From NCBI GenBank assembly GCA_023230455.1, contig JALNXH010000003.1, positions 62,001 through 126,000 on the forward strand: a DNA stretch of 64,000 bases. The letters run 5' to 3'. The notes under the pieces are model-generated. The model was not told where the DNA came from. It saw only the letters and a program-made list of their open reading frames with translations, and searched no databases. This document shows positions 52,422 through 60,813 of this stretch, piece by piece. The DNA is from Rhodocyclaceae bacterium (GTDB lineage: Bacteria; Pseudomonadota; Gammaproteobacteria; Burkholderiales; Rhodocyclaceae). The position numbers were made by a program, and so were the translations under genes. Position 1 is the stretch's first letter; the number at the start of each line of letters is the position of its first letter.

Positions 52422-52787
52422 ATGAACAAAATTCAAGCTGTTTCCGTCGCCCTGTTGGCCCTGGCTGCCGCTACCTCCGCCCATGCCACCAGCACTACCG
52501 GCGGCAACCTGTCGTCGGCCAGCAGCATTGCTGTGTCGACCACTACGTGTGAGGGCCTCAAAGAAGCCGTCACCGTTCAACTGTCGGCTGCCAACGGCGG
52601 CGTCGTGAACTGCCCGACGGCGACTGCCGCTGGTGTAGGTGTGGCCAATGCCAAGGGCAAGGGCAAGTCTTATGGTGCCTCCAGCAATGGCGGCGCGATC
52701 ACCGAGGCTACTTTCACCACAAGCGATCTAGATGCCGCTGTAACCGCTGCCGGTACGGCTGCGTCAACGGCTGCCGGTTCGAGCTGA
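52422..52787 (+). CDS. Small secreted Ala/Ser/Thr/Gly-rich protein, possible pilin partner (PilA-C/Spc-like)
   Basis: A 121-aa protein with a clear signal peptide (cleavage after TSAHA) and a mature part dominated by Ala, Ser, Thr and Gly, with two cysteines (residues 43 and 64) able to form a disulfide. No known domain is recognised. It starts 16 bases after the pilin stop with a GGGAGA site, so the two are co-translated. By position and size it is analogous to the small PilA-C/Spc protein that follows short pilins in Geobacter, perhaps a head domain or chaperone; homology is not demonstrated. Confidence 0.75.
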   Translation: MNKIQAVSVALLALAAATSAHATSTTGGNLSSASSIAVSTTTCEGLKEAVTVQLSAANGGVVNCPTATAAGVGVANAKGKGKSYGASSNGGAITEATFTTSDLDAAVTAAGTAASTAAGSS

Positions 52788-52808
52788 TACCTCGTTTCAG
52801 ATAGTTAC

Positions 52809-52835
52809 AAGGCGTACTTCGGTACGCCTTTTTTC
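52809..52835 (+). terminator. Rho-independent terminator after the pilin pair
   Basis: A 9-bp perfect stem (AAGGCGTAC and GTACGCCTT) closed by a UUCG tetraloop and followed by a T-rich run. It limits the pilin transcript to two genes. The next start codon is only 17 bases beyond, so the ABC genes depend on read-through or on a promoter inside this region. Confidence 0.92.
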
Positions 52836-52851
52836 TTGTGTGTTGGCCTAA

Positions 52852-53658
52852 ATGATCCCTTTCATTCGTTCGGCATGGCGTTCCGGTCTGCGTGGCCGCA
52901 GCTTTCAGATGATCTTTGCCATAGGCCTGCTGTTGATCGGTGGCGCCTATCTGGCTTCCCTGTTTTCACCGCGCCAGCCCCAGACGGTGGCTCTGGATGT
53001 GGGGCTGTCCGGCCTCAGATTTGCGCTGGTACTGCAAGCCCTGTTCTGGGTGCAGGAACTGGTGGGCCGGGAGATTGAGCGCAAGACCGTCGTGCTTTCC
53101 CTGGCCTATCCGGTTCCCCGTTCGCACTACGTGCTCGGCCGATTTTTTGGGATTGCCCTGCTTTTGGCCGTGGCCACCCTCATCCTGGCCCTGTTGCTTT
53201 GGCTCATGGTGTTGTCGTCCGGTCGGGGTTATGACTCGGCCCGCCAGGTGGCCTTGGGCCTGCCCTATTGGCTGACCATTGGCGGGCTATATCTCGATGT
53301 GCTGGTGGTGCTGGGCTTTGCTCTCTGTCTTGCCACCTTGTCCACCGTACTGGTGTTGCCCCTGGCTTTGGGGGCCGTGTTCGCTGTGATCGGGCGGAGC
53401 CTGGGCTCGGTGATGGATTTTCTATTGACCCGCCAGGCCGACGGTGATGCGGAGATGGTTGCCCAGTTTGGTCCCGTCATTCGGGTGATTTACCGCCTGC
53501 TGCCCGACTTGTCGCGTCTGGATTGGCGCGACTGGACCCTCTACAACCTGGCGCCCGATGGGGCAGGCTTGACTTGGTCGCTGCTTATGGCGGGCGGTTA
53601 CATCCTGCTTTTGCTGGCGATAGCGGTGCTGGCCTTCCAGCGCCGCGAGTTTGCCTGA
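52852..53658 (+). CDS. ABC-2 type transporter permease
   Basis: A 268-aa membrane protein with about six TM segments in the ABC-2 permease pattern: LGRFFGIALLLAVATLILALLL and a core resembling copper-processing NosY-type permeases (GREIERKTVVLSLAYPVPRS). It pairs with the ATPase two genes downstream. No good ribosome site precedes the ATG. The substrate is unknown; the neighbourhood suggests pilin or pilus assembly factors. Confidence 0.87.
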   Translation: MIPFIRSAWRSGLRGRSFQMIFAIGLLLIGGAYLASLFSPRQPQTVALDVGLSGLRFALVLQALFWVQELVGREIERKTVVLSLAYPVPRSHYVLGRFFGIALLLAVATLILALLLWLMVLSSGRGYDSARQVALGLPYWLTIGGLYLDVLVVLGFALCLATLSTVLVLPLALGAVFAVIGRSLGSVMDFLLTRQADGDAEMVAQFGPVIRVIYRLLPDLSRLDWRDWTLYNLAPDGAGLTWSLLMAGGYILLLLAIAVLAFQRREFA

Positions 53659-53675
53659 TCCGATATCGCGACGAC

Positions 53676-54533
53676 ATGGGCATCTGGCGGCAACGTTGGC
53701 ATTGGTCGATATGGCTGGTTCTGCTGGTCGGCGGCGGCTTGTTTTCTTTTTCCGTCGAGCGCCTGGGCGGCTATCCGCGCAAATTCCCCGATCCAGAGAT
53801 ACAGGTTACCCTGCCACGCTTCGTGCAAGTGGCCCTGGCCGGAGGAGACCGCTATCTCGCGGCCAATATCGCGGTGGTGCGCAGTTTGCTGAATTCCTTC
53901 GGTGGCGATACGCGTGATCGTTATCTGGTCCAGGCTCGGGTGCAAACCGACGCGGCCTGGCTCAATCCTCGCCACGAAGACAATTACTATGTTGCCGCAG
54001 CGCTCTTGTCCTGGTCCGGTTACGTGCCGGAGGCCGAGGATATTCTGCTCAAGGCAAGCCAGGCCCGCCCATTCGATATGCTGCCGCCGCTTTACCTGGG
54101 GTTCGATTACTTTTATTTCAATCGGGATTCGGTTCTGGGCTCACGCTGGATGTACGAGGCGGCCCGCCGCGCGGATTCGGAGCAGAACCGCATCAGCCTC
54201 ACCCGCATTGCATCGCGCTGGGCCGAGCGGGGACAAGACGCCCGGGATGCTTTGCGCATGGTAGAGGTGATGATCCAGCAGGCACGGGGCGCATCGCTCA
54301 AGCGGTATTTGGAGTTGCGTGCCGAAAGGCTGCGCGGTCTGGTTCAATTGCAGGAGGCCGCAGGCAGTTATCGCGAACGCAATGGAAAATCACCCGCATC
54401 CCTTGAGGATCTGGTACGTAGCGGCATCGTGAAAAAACTACCGGTCGACCCCCAAGGGCGAGGTTACGGGATGGACGCAGAGGGCATGCCAATGTTGATA
54501 CAAGACCCGATTCGCGGGCCGGCGGGAGGCTGA
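53676..54533 (+). CDS. Membrane-anchored helical-repeat protein between ABC subunits, hypothetical
   Basis: A 285-aa protein. One N-terminal TM (residues about 10-28) anchors an extracytoplasmic part. The middle looks TPR-like (YYVAAALLSWSGYVPEAEDIL, ASRWAERGQDARDALRM). The last 50 residues have a pattern seen at the end of type II secretion pseudopilin-like or DUF-type proteins (LQEAAGSYRERNGKSPASLEDLVRSG... DPQGRGYGMDAEG). I do not recognise a named family. Its place between permease and ATPase of one transporter suggests an accessory periplasmic subunit. Confidence 0.75.
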   Translation: MGIWRQRWHWSIWLVLLVGGGLFSFSVERLGGYPRKFPDPEIQVTLPRFVQVALAGGDRYLAANIAVVRSLLNSFGGDTRDRYLVQARVQTDAAWLNPRHEDNYYVAAALLSWSGYVPEAEDILLKASQARPFDMLPPLYLGFDYFYFNRDSVLGSRWMYEAARRADSEQNRISLTRIASRWAERGQDARDALRMVEVMIQQARGASLKRYLELRAERLRGLVQLQEAAGSYRERNGKSPASLEDLVRSGIVKKLPVDPQGRGYGMDAEGMPMLIQDPIRGPAGG

Positions 54534-54538
54534 CCAGC

Positions 54539-55453
54539 ATGATTGCGATAAGCATAGAAAATCTTGTTAAAACTTATCCGCGCAGTTGGGCCAGCGGGCC
54601 GGTGGCTGCGGTGCGGGATATATCACTGACGGTAAAAAGCGGCGAGGTATTTGGTTTTATCGGGCCCAATGGTGCCGGCAAGAGCACCACCATCAAAATT
54701 TTGACTGGCGCCATGGCGGCTACGGGCGGAAGTGTTTCCCTGTTCGGCACCCCGGTAGATCGGCCCGAGGCTCGGCGTGGCATGGGCTATGTGCCAGAAA
54801 ATCCGAGCTTGCCGGACTACCTCTCGCCTCTGGAAATCTTGCAGATGGCCCTGGAACTGCACGGCCTGGGGTTGCCGAATGCCAGGGCCCATTGCATGGC
54901 CTGGCTGGAGCGCTTTGAACTGGCCCATGTGGCGACCACGACGATCCGTACTTTCTCCAAGGGTATGGCGCAAAGAACCGCCCTTGCCCATGCTCTAGTG
55001 GTTAATCCGAGGCTGCTGATTCTCGATGAGCCCCTGTCAGGGTTGGACCCCGTGGGCCGTCGCGATGTGGTGGATGTTTTGGCTGAATACAAGCGCAACG
55101 GCGGTACGATCTTCTTGACATCCCATGTGCTGCACGATGTGGAACGCCTTGCGGATCGTTTTGGCTTGATCCACAAGGGGGTTCTGATGACCATCGACTC
55201 GCCCACCGAACTGGTGAGCAACGAGCCCATGTACACGGTGCGCAGCGTCGGCCATGCAGCACTGTCGGGCCTGCGCGCCGAGGCCAGTGGCCGCTGGTCG
55301 GCGGAAGTGGCCGGCGCGGAGCTATGGCCGTTGCTGGAGCGGTTGAAAAGCGCGGGACATCAACTGGTGGAAGTAAAGCCCTCTCTTACATTGGAGACGG
55401 CCTTTATGCGCTACCTCGGCATTGATCAGAAATCCGAGGAGCGGTCGGCCTGA
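54539..55453 (+). CDS. ABC-2 type transporter ATP-binding protein
   Basis: A 304-aa ABC ATPase with Walker A GPNGAGKST, signature FSKGMAQRTALAHAL (Ser-Lys-Gly instead of Ser-Gly-Gly, as in many NosF-type proteins), Walker B LLILDEPLSGLDPVG and H-loop TSHVLHDVE, plus a C-terminal regulatory extension. It completes the exporter with the permease upstream. It ends tail-to-tail with a glycosyltransferase gene. Confidence 0.9.
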   Translation: MIAISIENLVKTYPRSWASGPVAAVRDISLTVKSGEVFGFIGPNGAGKSTTIKILTGAMAATGGSVSLFGTPVDRPEARRGMGYVPENPSLPDYLSPLEILQMALELHGLGLPNARAHCMAWLERFELAHVATTTIRTFSKGMAQRTALAHALVVNPRLLILDEPLSGLDPVGRRDVVDVLAEYKRNGGTIFLTSHVLHDVERLADRFGLIHKGVLMTIDSPTELVSNEPMYTVRSVGHAALSGLRAEASGRWSAEVAGAELWPLLERLKSAGHQLVEVKPSLTLETAFMRYLGIDQKSEERSA

Positions 55454-55529
55454 GTGGTGGTGGTTGAACCACCTTTCTTGTTACCCTGGCCGGCCACCGA
55501 CGAAATATGACATCGGCAGCCCAGGCAGG

Positions 55530-57587
55530 TCAGGGCGTTAAAACGATGGGCTTTCTGATTCCCGAGCCATGCTGCTCGGCCATGCGCAGATAGAGTCTTT
55601 CCAGATCCCGGGTGAAACCTTGGGTGTCGAACAGGGGCTTGGTGCGGCGGTTTTTCTGGAGTTTCTCGCGGACGGCCTCAAGGCGACTCCTGTCCTGGGC
55701 CAGAACAATGGCGAGATCGGCTGCGGCTTCGGGACTGTCCGTGATCAATTCTGTCAAACCGATGGCGGATAGCAGGCTGGCGGATACTCGGCTGGCAAAG
55801 GTGTTGCCTTTGATTGCAACGAGGGGAACCCCTGCCCACAGCGCATCGCTGCCGGTGGTATGGGAACCATAGGGAAAGGTATCAAGAGCCAGGTCGGCGC
55901 ACTGTAGTCTTTGCAGATGCTCGCTGATGTCAATCTGTGAGGCGAAGATAAACCTGGATTTTTCAACCCCGTATTGCTCGGCGTAGGCGCATAGCTTCTC
56001 GCGCACTTCCTGACGCCCCACCATCAGCCACATAACGGCTTGGGGGATCGTTTTAAGTATTCGGCACCACTGAGCAAATACCGGCGCATTGATCTTGTAG
56101 GGCTGATTGAATGAGCAGAGGACGAAGGCATCTTCCGGGAGACCCACGTCCTGGCGGCTTGGCCGATGGCCGATTGGCTTGCCGTCGTCGTTGGGCTGGT
56201 AACTGTGCGGCATCAGCGCCAAGGTTTCGCTGTAATCGGGCTGGTGTTCCAATGGAGAGACAATCGGGTCGCCGATGACATAGTCGGCCAGCCGTGGGTG
56301 CCCCAAAGAACCCGGGTAACCCAGCCAGCTGACGATGATCGGAGCGGGCCGCAAGGCGCAGATTTCAAGTCGGTTGTCCTTCGTATAACCCTTCAGATCC
56401 ACCAGGATATCGATTTCGTCTTGGACGATGAGATCTGCTGCTTCGGTGAAAGACAGGGGTTTGATTTGGCGGAATGCCCTACAGGCATTTTCCGCCCGAG
56501 CTCTAAGAGGGCTACCGTCATGAATGCCGTAGGAATAGGCATAGATGTCCACCTTGTTGCGGTCATGGGCTTCAAGGATTCCGATCATCAGCATCAGCGT
56601 GGCGTGATGATGAAAGTCGGCAGAGAGGTAGCCGATGCGCAGGGGCCGGTTGGGCGGGATGGGGCGTGTCATAGCAACCCGCGGCGCGCGCTGCATCAGG
56701 GAACCATGGCGGGCGTCGGCATGCAGGCGGCCTGCCTTGCGTTGATCATTCAGGGTCGCGCCGTCCATGCTGAGAATCGGGAAGACCGAAATGTCTCCTT
56801 GGGCCTGACCGGAGCGAATTCTTTGTAGCAGATAGCTGGCCTGTTCTGTTGTCAGATCGAATTCACAATCACTTTCAAGTGCCTGAAACAGCTTGGAACG
56901 GGCTTCGTCGTGATCCGGGTTGGCATTGACGACCGATTCCAGTTCTTTGCGCGCGTTTTGGCTGAATTTCAACTGTTCCTGCGCCGATGCCAAGAGCACT
57001 CGGGCGTCAGCATAGTCGGGCTTTACCGCTAATGCGGCTTCAAGGCACTGTACAGCAGGCTCGAATAGTTCGAATTCCATCAATGCCATGCCGCCGTTGT
57101 ACAGGCTCTGATAATCGTTGGGATTGAGTTCAATGGCTTTTTGGTAGGCTTGCAAGGCAGGGTGCCAATAACCCAGTTGCTTCAGGGCGAGGCCCTTGTT
57201 GGCGTAGGCGCCGCCGTTGCCGGGGGCGAGATCGATGGCGCGTTGGGCGCTTTCGATTGCCTCTTCGAAACGTCCTGAGCGGATTAAAGCCGCTGCATGG
57301 TTGTTGTGCAGTTCCGTATCGAGGGGAAATTTTCGCAACGCTTCCTCCAGAGCGACGAGAGCTTCCTGATTTTTTTCCTGCAAGGTAAGACTGGCGGAGA
57401 GTGCTTTGTGGCCGAAGAGGTGGTCCGGGTATTTGCGGATGAATTTGCGGGCTTCCGGTTCCAGCCCGATGGCGTCTCCCCGGTTGAATAGCGCAAGCAA
57501 TTTTTCCGTTTCACGATTGAGTTCCTTGAGGGATGGTCCTCTAAAGCCTTTTTTAATATTCACCATTTCTCCAGAAACAGGGTCCAT
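55530..57587 (-). CDS. TPR-GT41 protein, O-GlcNAc-transferase-like
   Basis: A 685-aa protein. About seven TPR repeats occupy residues 30-260 (for example AYANKGLALKQLGYWHPALQAYQKAIELNP). A GT41 (SPINDLY/OGT-type) catalytic region follows (RIGYLSADFHHHATLM, DILVDLKGYTKDNRLEICALRPAPI, FPYGSHTTGSDALWAGVPLVAIKG). It probably adds a sugar to Ser/Thr of a protein; bacterial relatives glycosylate flagellin or adhesins. Start at ATG 57587, or ATG 57566 which has a GGAG site. The neighbouring Ser/Thr-rich pilin partner is an attractive but unproven substrate. Confidence 0.88.
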   Translation of the reverse strand: MDPVSGEMVNIKKGFRGPSLKELNRETEKLLALFNRGDAIGLEPEARKFIRKYPDHLFGHKALSASLTLQEKNQEALVALEEALRKFPLDTELHNNHAAALIRSGRFEEAIESAQRAIDLAPGNGGAYANKGLALKQLGYWHPALQAYQKAIELNPNDYQSLYNGGMALMEFELFEPAVQCLEAALAVKPDYADARVLLASAQEQLKFSQNARKELESVVNANPDHDEARSKLFQALESDCEFDLTTEQASYLLQRIRSGQAQGDISVFPILSMDGATLNDQRKAGRLHADARHGSLMQRAPRVAMTRPIPPNRPLRIGYLSADFHHHATLMLMIGILEAHDRNKVDIYAYSYGIHDGSPLRARAENACRAFRQIKPLSFTEAADLIVQDEIDILVDLKGYTKDNRLEICALRPAPIIVSWLGYPGSLGHPRLADYVIGDPIVSPLEHQPDYSETLALMPHSYQPNDDGKPIGHRPSRQDVGLPEDAFVLCSFNQPYKINAPVFAQWCRILKTIPQAVMWLMVGRQEVREKLCAYAEQYGVEKSRFIFASQIDISEHLQRLQCADLALDTFPYGSHTTGSDALWAGVPLVAIKGNTFASRVSASLLSAIGLTELITDSPEAAADLAIVLAQDRSRLEAVREKLQKNRRTKPLFDTQGFTRDLERLYLRMAEQHGSGIRKPIVLTP

Positions 57588-57604
57588 AAAGTTGCGGAAA
57601 AGGT

Positions 57605-59176
57605 TTAACGATCATGGGTCTTGGTGTAAGCACCGAATTGAGTCGTGCGCTCCGGCCCCGTAGGCACAAGGGTTGGCGTACGCAATAGCGCCTCCAAGTC
57701 GGGGCGGTCAAGACGGCCGACATAGTGGGGGGCCTCGAAGCCCTTGTGATGCTCGACGAGACTCACACCATAGTTGGCAGGGCTATGCCGGAATGTGAGC
57801 GCGCGCCACATCTCGTTGAACGGCGTGTGGGCGCCGATCAGCAGCACCAGCCCCATAGCCCAAGCGTTGATCGGCATTTCACGCCAGGAGTAGGTCTTTG
57901 CCCAGGCGCTGATCCGGTCCAGGGTCAGGATCAACAGTATCACCAGGCAGGGCGTGGACAGGCGCAGCATGGTGTCGTTAGAGGGGCCGTATTGGTAGAG
58001 CGGCAGGGCAGTCAAGATGGCGAAGGCGAGCCAGAACAGTCCGTGCGAATGTCGGAGCTGGCGCGCCAGCATCAGTCCGAGGATTGCGAATTCCATCAGC
58101 ACGAAGAGCAGATATTTCAGTAGAAACCGATCTTTGCTGGGAGCAACGTCGAGGGTTGGAGCGCCCGGAATGGCTGTGATATCCAGGGTCAGCAGACGCA
58201 CGGTCAGATAGCCGAGCACTGTGGCCGCTAAGCATTGCGTAAGTGTTAAATCCCATTCGCATAGTGATTGCCCCTGGCTAAACCCGCGAAGGATAGCGAT
58301 CGCGATAAACGGCAGGATGGCGGCTGCGGCGAAGGGTGTCCAAATAACCAACAGCGGCAATAGGACCACGACCATCGCAGGAAAGCTGCGGTGCCCCCAG
58401 TGACGATAGAACAGTGCGGTGACCAGCCACAATGGGAGAGCGTGATTGGGTGCCCAGTGCAATTGGCCGGTAAGCGACGGGTAGCTGAACGGAACCCACC
58501 ATTCCAAGCGTAATGGGAAGATGGGGCTGTCTCCGGTCAATAGCAGTATGCCGAGGAAATCCATGCCGCTGAAGAAAATAGTTACCAGCAACATCACAAC
58601 CAGCAAACCACCCGTTCGACGGGGTAGAGGTAAAAGGAGCAGGAAAAGCGTGACTCCCAGCGCGGCCCAGGCATAGAGATGTATGTCGACATGGCCTAAT
58701 CCGATCCACTTGCCCAGTACCGCTGCGGGGAAGAAGAAGCCGAAGGCGGTGCGCAAAATGTGATGGACGCCGTTGTCGCTGCTATAGGCCGGTGGCCAGG
58801 GAGTCAGGGTCAGATCGGCGAGAACGGTGTCGCGCACGATCCAGTCCGGGTTGGCAAAAAAGAAATGTCCCGCGCCGCCCAGGCTGCTCCAGGCGAAGCC
58901 TGTGGCGACAATGACCAGCAGCGCGCCGGCGGTATACGGCTGCCGCCACTGTAGCTGCGGGCTGCGAAAAAATTGGGTGAGGCTGATGAAGAGCAGGACG
59001 CTGGCGATGAGGGCGTAGGGCAGTTTCAGCCAGCCGCCGAGGAAAATGAAATTCGGCAACGCGATATAGAGCAGCGCGGCGACGGTGAGCGCATCCGGCG
59101 GGCAAACGGAATGGGTTTCGTCGATGGAGATCAGACGCTCGCGCAAGGCACTCCAAAAGGGCTGGAAACCGGCCAT
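57605..59176 (-). CDS. Polytopic membrane protein, possibly a GT-C-type glycosyltransferase
   Basis: A 523-aa protein with about eleven to twelve TM segments. No family signature is certain, but the layout resembles GT-C lipid-linked-sugar transferases: a large first periplasmic loop with acidic and His residues (NPDWIVRDTVLADLT... SSDNGVHHILR). The ATG start follows the GT2 stop by 6 bases, so it is in the GT2-HAD-NeuB operon. Function unknown; polysaccharide or glycan transfer is inferred from neighbours. Confidence 0.7.
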   Translation of the reverse strand: MAGFQPFWSALRERLISIDETHSVCPPDALTVAALLYIALPNFIFLGGWLKLPYALIASVLLFISLTQFFRSPQLQWRQPYTAGALLVIVATGFAWSSLGGAGHFFFANPDWIVRDTVLADLTLTPWPPAYSSDNGVHHILRTAFGFFFPAAVLGKWIGLGHVDIHLYAWAALGVTLFLLLLPLPRRTGGLLVVMLLVTIFFSGMDFLGILLLTGDSPIFPLRLEWWVPFSYPSLTGQLHWAPNHALPLWLVTALFYRHWGHRSFPAMVVVLLPLLVIWTPFAAAAILPFIAIAILRGFSQGQSLCEWDLTLTQCLAATVLGYLTVRLLTLDITAIPGAPTLDVAPSKDRFLLKYLLFVLMEFAILGLMLARQLRHSHGLFWLAFAILTALPLYQYGPSNDTMLRLSTPCLVILLILTLDRISAWAKTYSWREMPINAWAMGLVLLIGAHTPFNEMWRALTFRHSPANYGVSLVEHHKGFEAPHYVGRLDRPDLEALLRTPTLVPTGPERTTQFGAYTKTHDR

Positions 59177-59182
59177 CAATGA

Positions 59183-60148
59183 CTACTCGTGGTTTTGCAG
59201 CGGAGCGGGAGCCTCGAAATTGACCCGCTCTCGTTCGACCGCCAGCGGCCGGTGCAGTACCTGCGTATGAATCGCGGCGATGTACTCGCCCAGAAGGCCG
59301 ATAAAGAAGAGCTGTACCGAGGCAAAAAAGAAAAAGCCGATCAGGATGGGCGCTAGGCCGAAGGAGAAGTCGTTCCAGTAGAGCAGTTTAAGGGTCAGGT
59401 AAATACAGGCCATGAGTAGGCTGATTGCGGAAAGAGCGAAGCCGCCCATGGTGGCCAGTCGAAGCGGCAGCTTGGAATGGCTGGTGATGCCGAGCATCGC
59501 CATGTCATAGAGCGCGTAAAAATTGTTCTTGGTCACGCCGCGGGTGCGCAGCGGCTGGACGTAGGGAACCTCGGCGCGCGGATAGCCGAGGTCGGCGATC
59601 AATCCGCGGAAATAGGGGTAGGGATCGTCGATCTCGCGGATCAGGTCGATGACTTGCCGATCGTAGAGCCCGAAGCCGGTGTAGTTGGGCACCATCTCAA
59701 CGTCGGCGATGCGGCCGATGGTGGCGTAGTAGATTCGCCGCAGAAGAAACATCAGCGGTGTTTCCTTGCTCTTCGGCTTCACGCCGACCACGACCTTGAA
59801 TCCGGCTTCCCATTGGCGCACGAACTCGACGATCAGTTCTGGCGGTTCCTGCATGTCGGAGGCCATGTTGATGACCGCGTCGCCCCGAGCCTGCATCAAA
59901 CCGTAGTTGGAGGAGCGGATGATGCCAAAGTTGCGCGTGTTGACGATCAGCTTGATCCTTGGATTGTCTGCGGCGAGGGCTTTGATGCGGACCACCGTCG
60001 CGTCGGTGGAGGCGTTGTCGATGTAGATGTGCTCGAACTCGTAGCCCGGCAGTTGGGCGAACTGGGCGGCGATGCGGCGGTGCAATTCTTCGACGTTGCC
60101 TTCTTCGTTGTAGCAAGGCGTGACGACTGAGATCAGTTTGCCGGGCAT
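59183..60148 (-). CDS. GT2 family polyprenyl-phosphate glycosyltransferase (DPM1/GtrB-like)
   Basis: A 321-aa protein. The N-terminal GT-A domain (VVTPCYNEEGNVEELHRRI, metal-binding region MASDMQEPPELI) is followed by two C-terminal TM helices. This layout is that of GtrB/ArnC/DPM1-type enzymes, which charge undecaprenyl phosphate with a sugar for use by a GT-C enzyme in the periplasm. The next gene may be that enzyme. It overlaps the HAD gene by 16 bases. Confidence 0.9.
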   Translation of the reverse strand: MPGKLISVVTPCYNEEGNVEELHRRIAAQFAQLPGYEFEHIYIDNASTDATVVRIKALAADNPRIKLIVNTRNFGIIRSSNYGLMQARGDAVINMASDMQEPPELIVEFVRQWEAGFKVVVGVKPKSKETPLMFLLRRIYYATIGRIADVEMVPNYTGFGLYDRQVIDLIREIDDPYPYFRGLIADLGYPRAEVPYVQPLRTRGVTKNNFYALYDMAMLGITSHSKLPLRLATMGGFALSAISLLMACIYLTLKLLYWNDFSFGLAPILIGFFFFASVQLFFIGLLGEYIAAIHTQVLHRPLAVERERVNFEAPAPLQNHE

Positions 60149-60813
60149 GGGCGACCCTGTACGAGAAGTTGGCGGGTGGTTTCAGGGAGATGATCGGCGC
60201 TGTCGCAGCGGCAGTCTGCCGGAAATTCTTCGCCATCCCGGCCGTAGCCCCAGGTGGCATGGATGAAGGGAAGGTTGTTGGCCTTGGCGGCGATGGCGTC
60301 GCCCAACGTATCGCCTATGTAGAGCGTTTCGTCGGAGCGCAGGGCTGTGTCCTGTAGCAGCTTGCCGAGCATGGCGGCTTTGTCCGGGCAGGCGGGGCAT
60401 TCATCGAGACAATAAACCGATGCGAACAGCGGGGTCCAGCCCAGATGGTCGAGGATCAGTCGGGTTGGGCGGGCGCGTTTGTTGGTGGCGATGTGCAGCG
60501 CCATGCCGGCTTGGCGAAGTTCGCGCAGGGCATGTTCGACGCCCGGATAGGGCAATGTATCGCGATAGCCTTCGTGGTCATAAAAACGCTTGAATTCGGT
60601 CGCCAACTCGGCCAGCGCCGGAGTCGAGTCGATGCCGCTGATCAGGGCCAGCGTTTGCGTCAAGGGCGGGCCGATGATTTCCGGCGCCAGGGGCACGCGG
60701 GGCGCCAGTCCTCGCGCCGCGAGCGCCTGGGCCATGCCGGACAGAATGCCGGGGGCCGAATCCACCAGCGTACCGTCGAAGTCGAAGACGATGCTCCATG
60801 CACTGCCCGCCAT
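60133..60813 (-). CDS. HAD-superfamily phosphatase (Gph-like)
   Basis: A 226-aa HAD hydrolase with motif I FDFDGTLVDSAPG, motif II IATNK and motif III/IV YIGDTLGDAIAA, plus a helical cap. It resembles phosphoglycolate phosphatase, but its place between a NeuB-like synthase and a glycosyltransferase suggests a sugar-phosphate substrate, such as the phosphorylated product of the NeuB-like enzyme (inference). Its start overlaps the neuB-like stop (ATGA). A longer in-frame ORF upstream is antisense-like noise. Confidence 0.88.
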   Translation of the reverse strand: MAGSAWSIVFDFDGTLVDSAPGILSGMAQALAARGLAPRVPLAPEIIGPPLTQTLALISGIDSTPALAELATEFKRFYDHEGYRDTLPYPGVEHALRELRQAGMALHIATNKRARPTRLILDHLGWTPLFASVYCLDECPACPDKAAMLGKLLQDTALRSDETLYIGDTLGDAIAAKANNLPFIHATWGYGRDGEEFPADCRCDSADHLPETTRQLLVQGRPCPAN

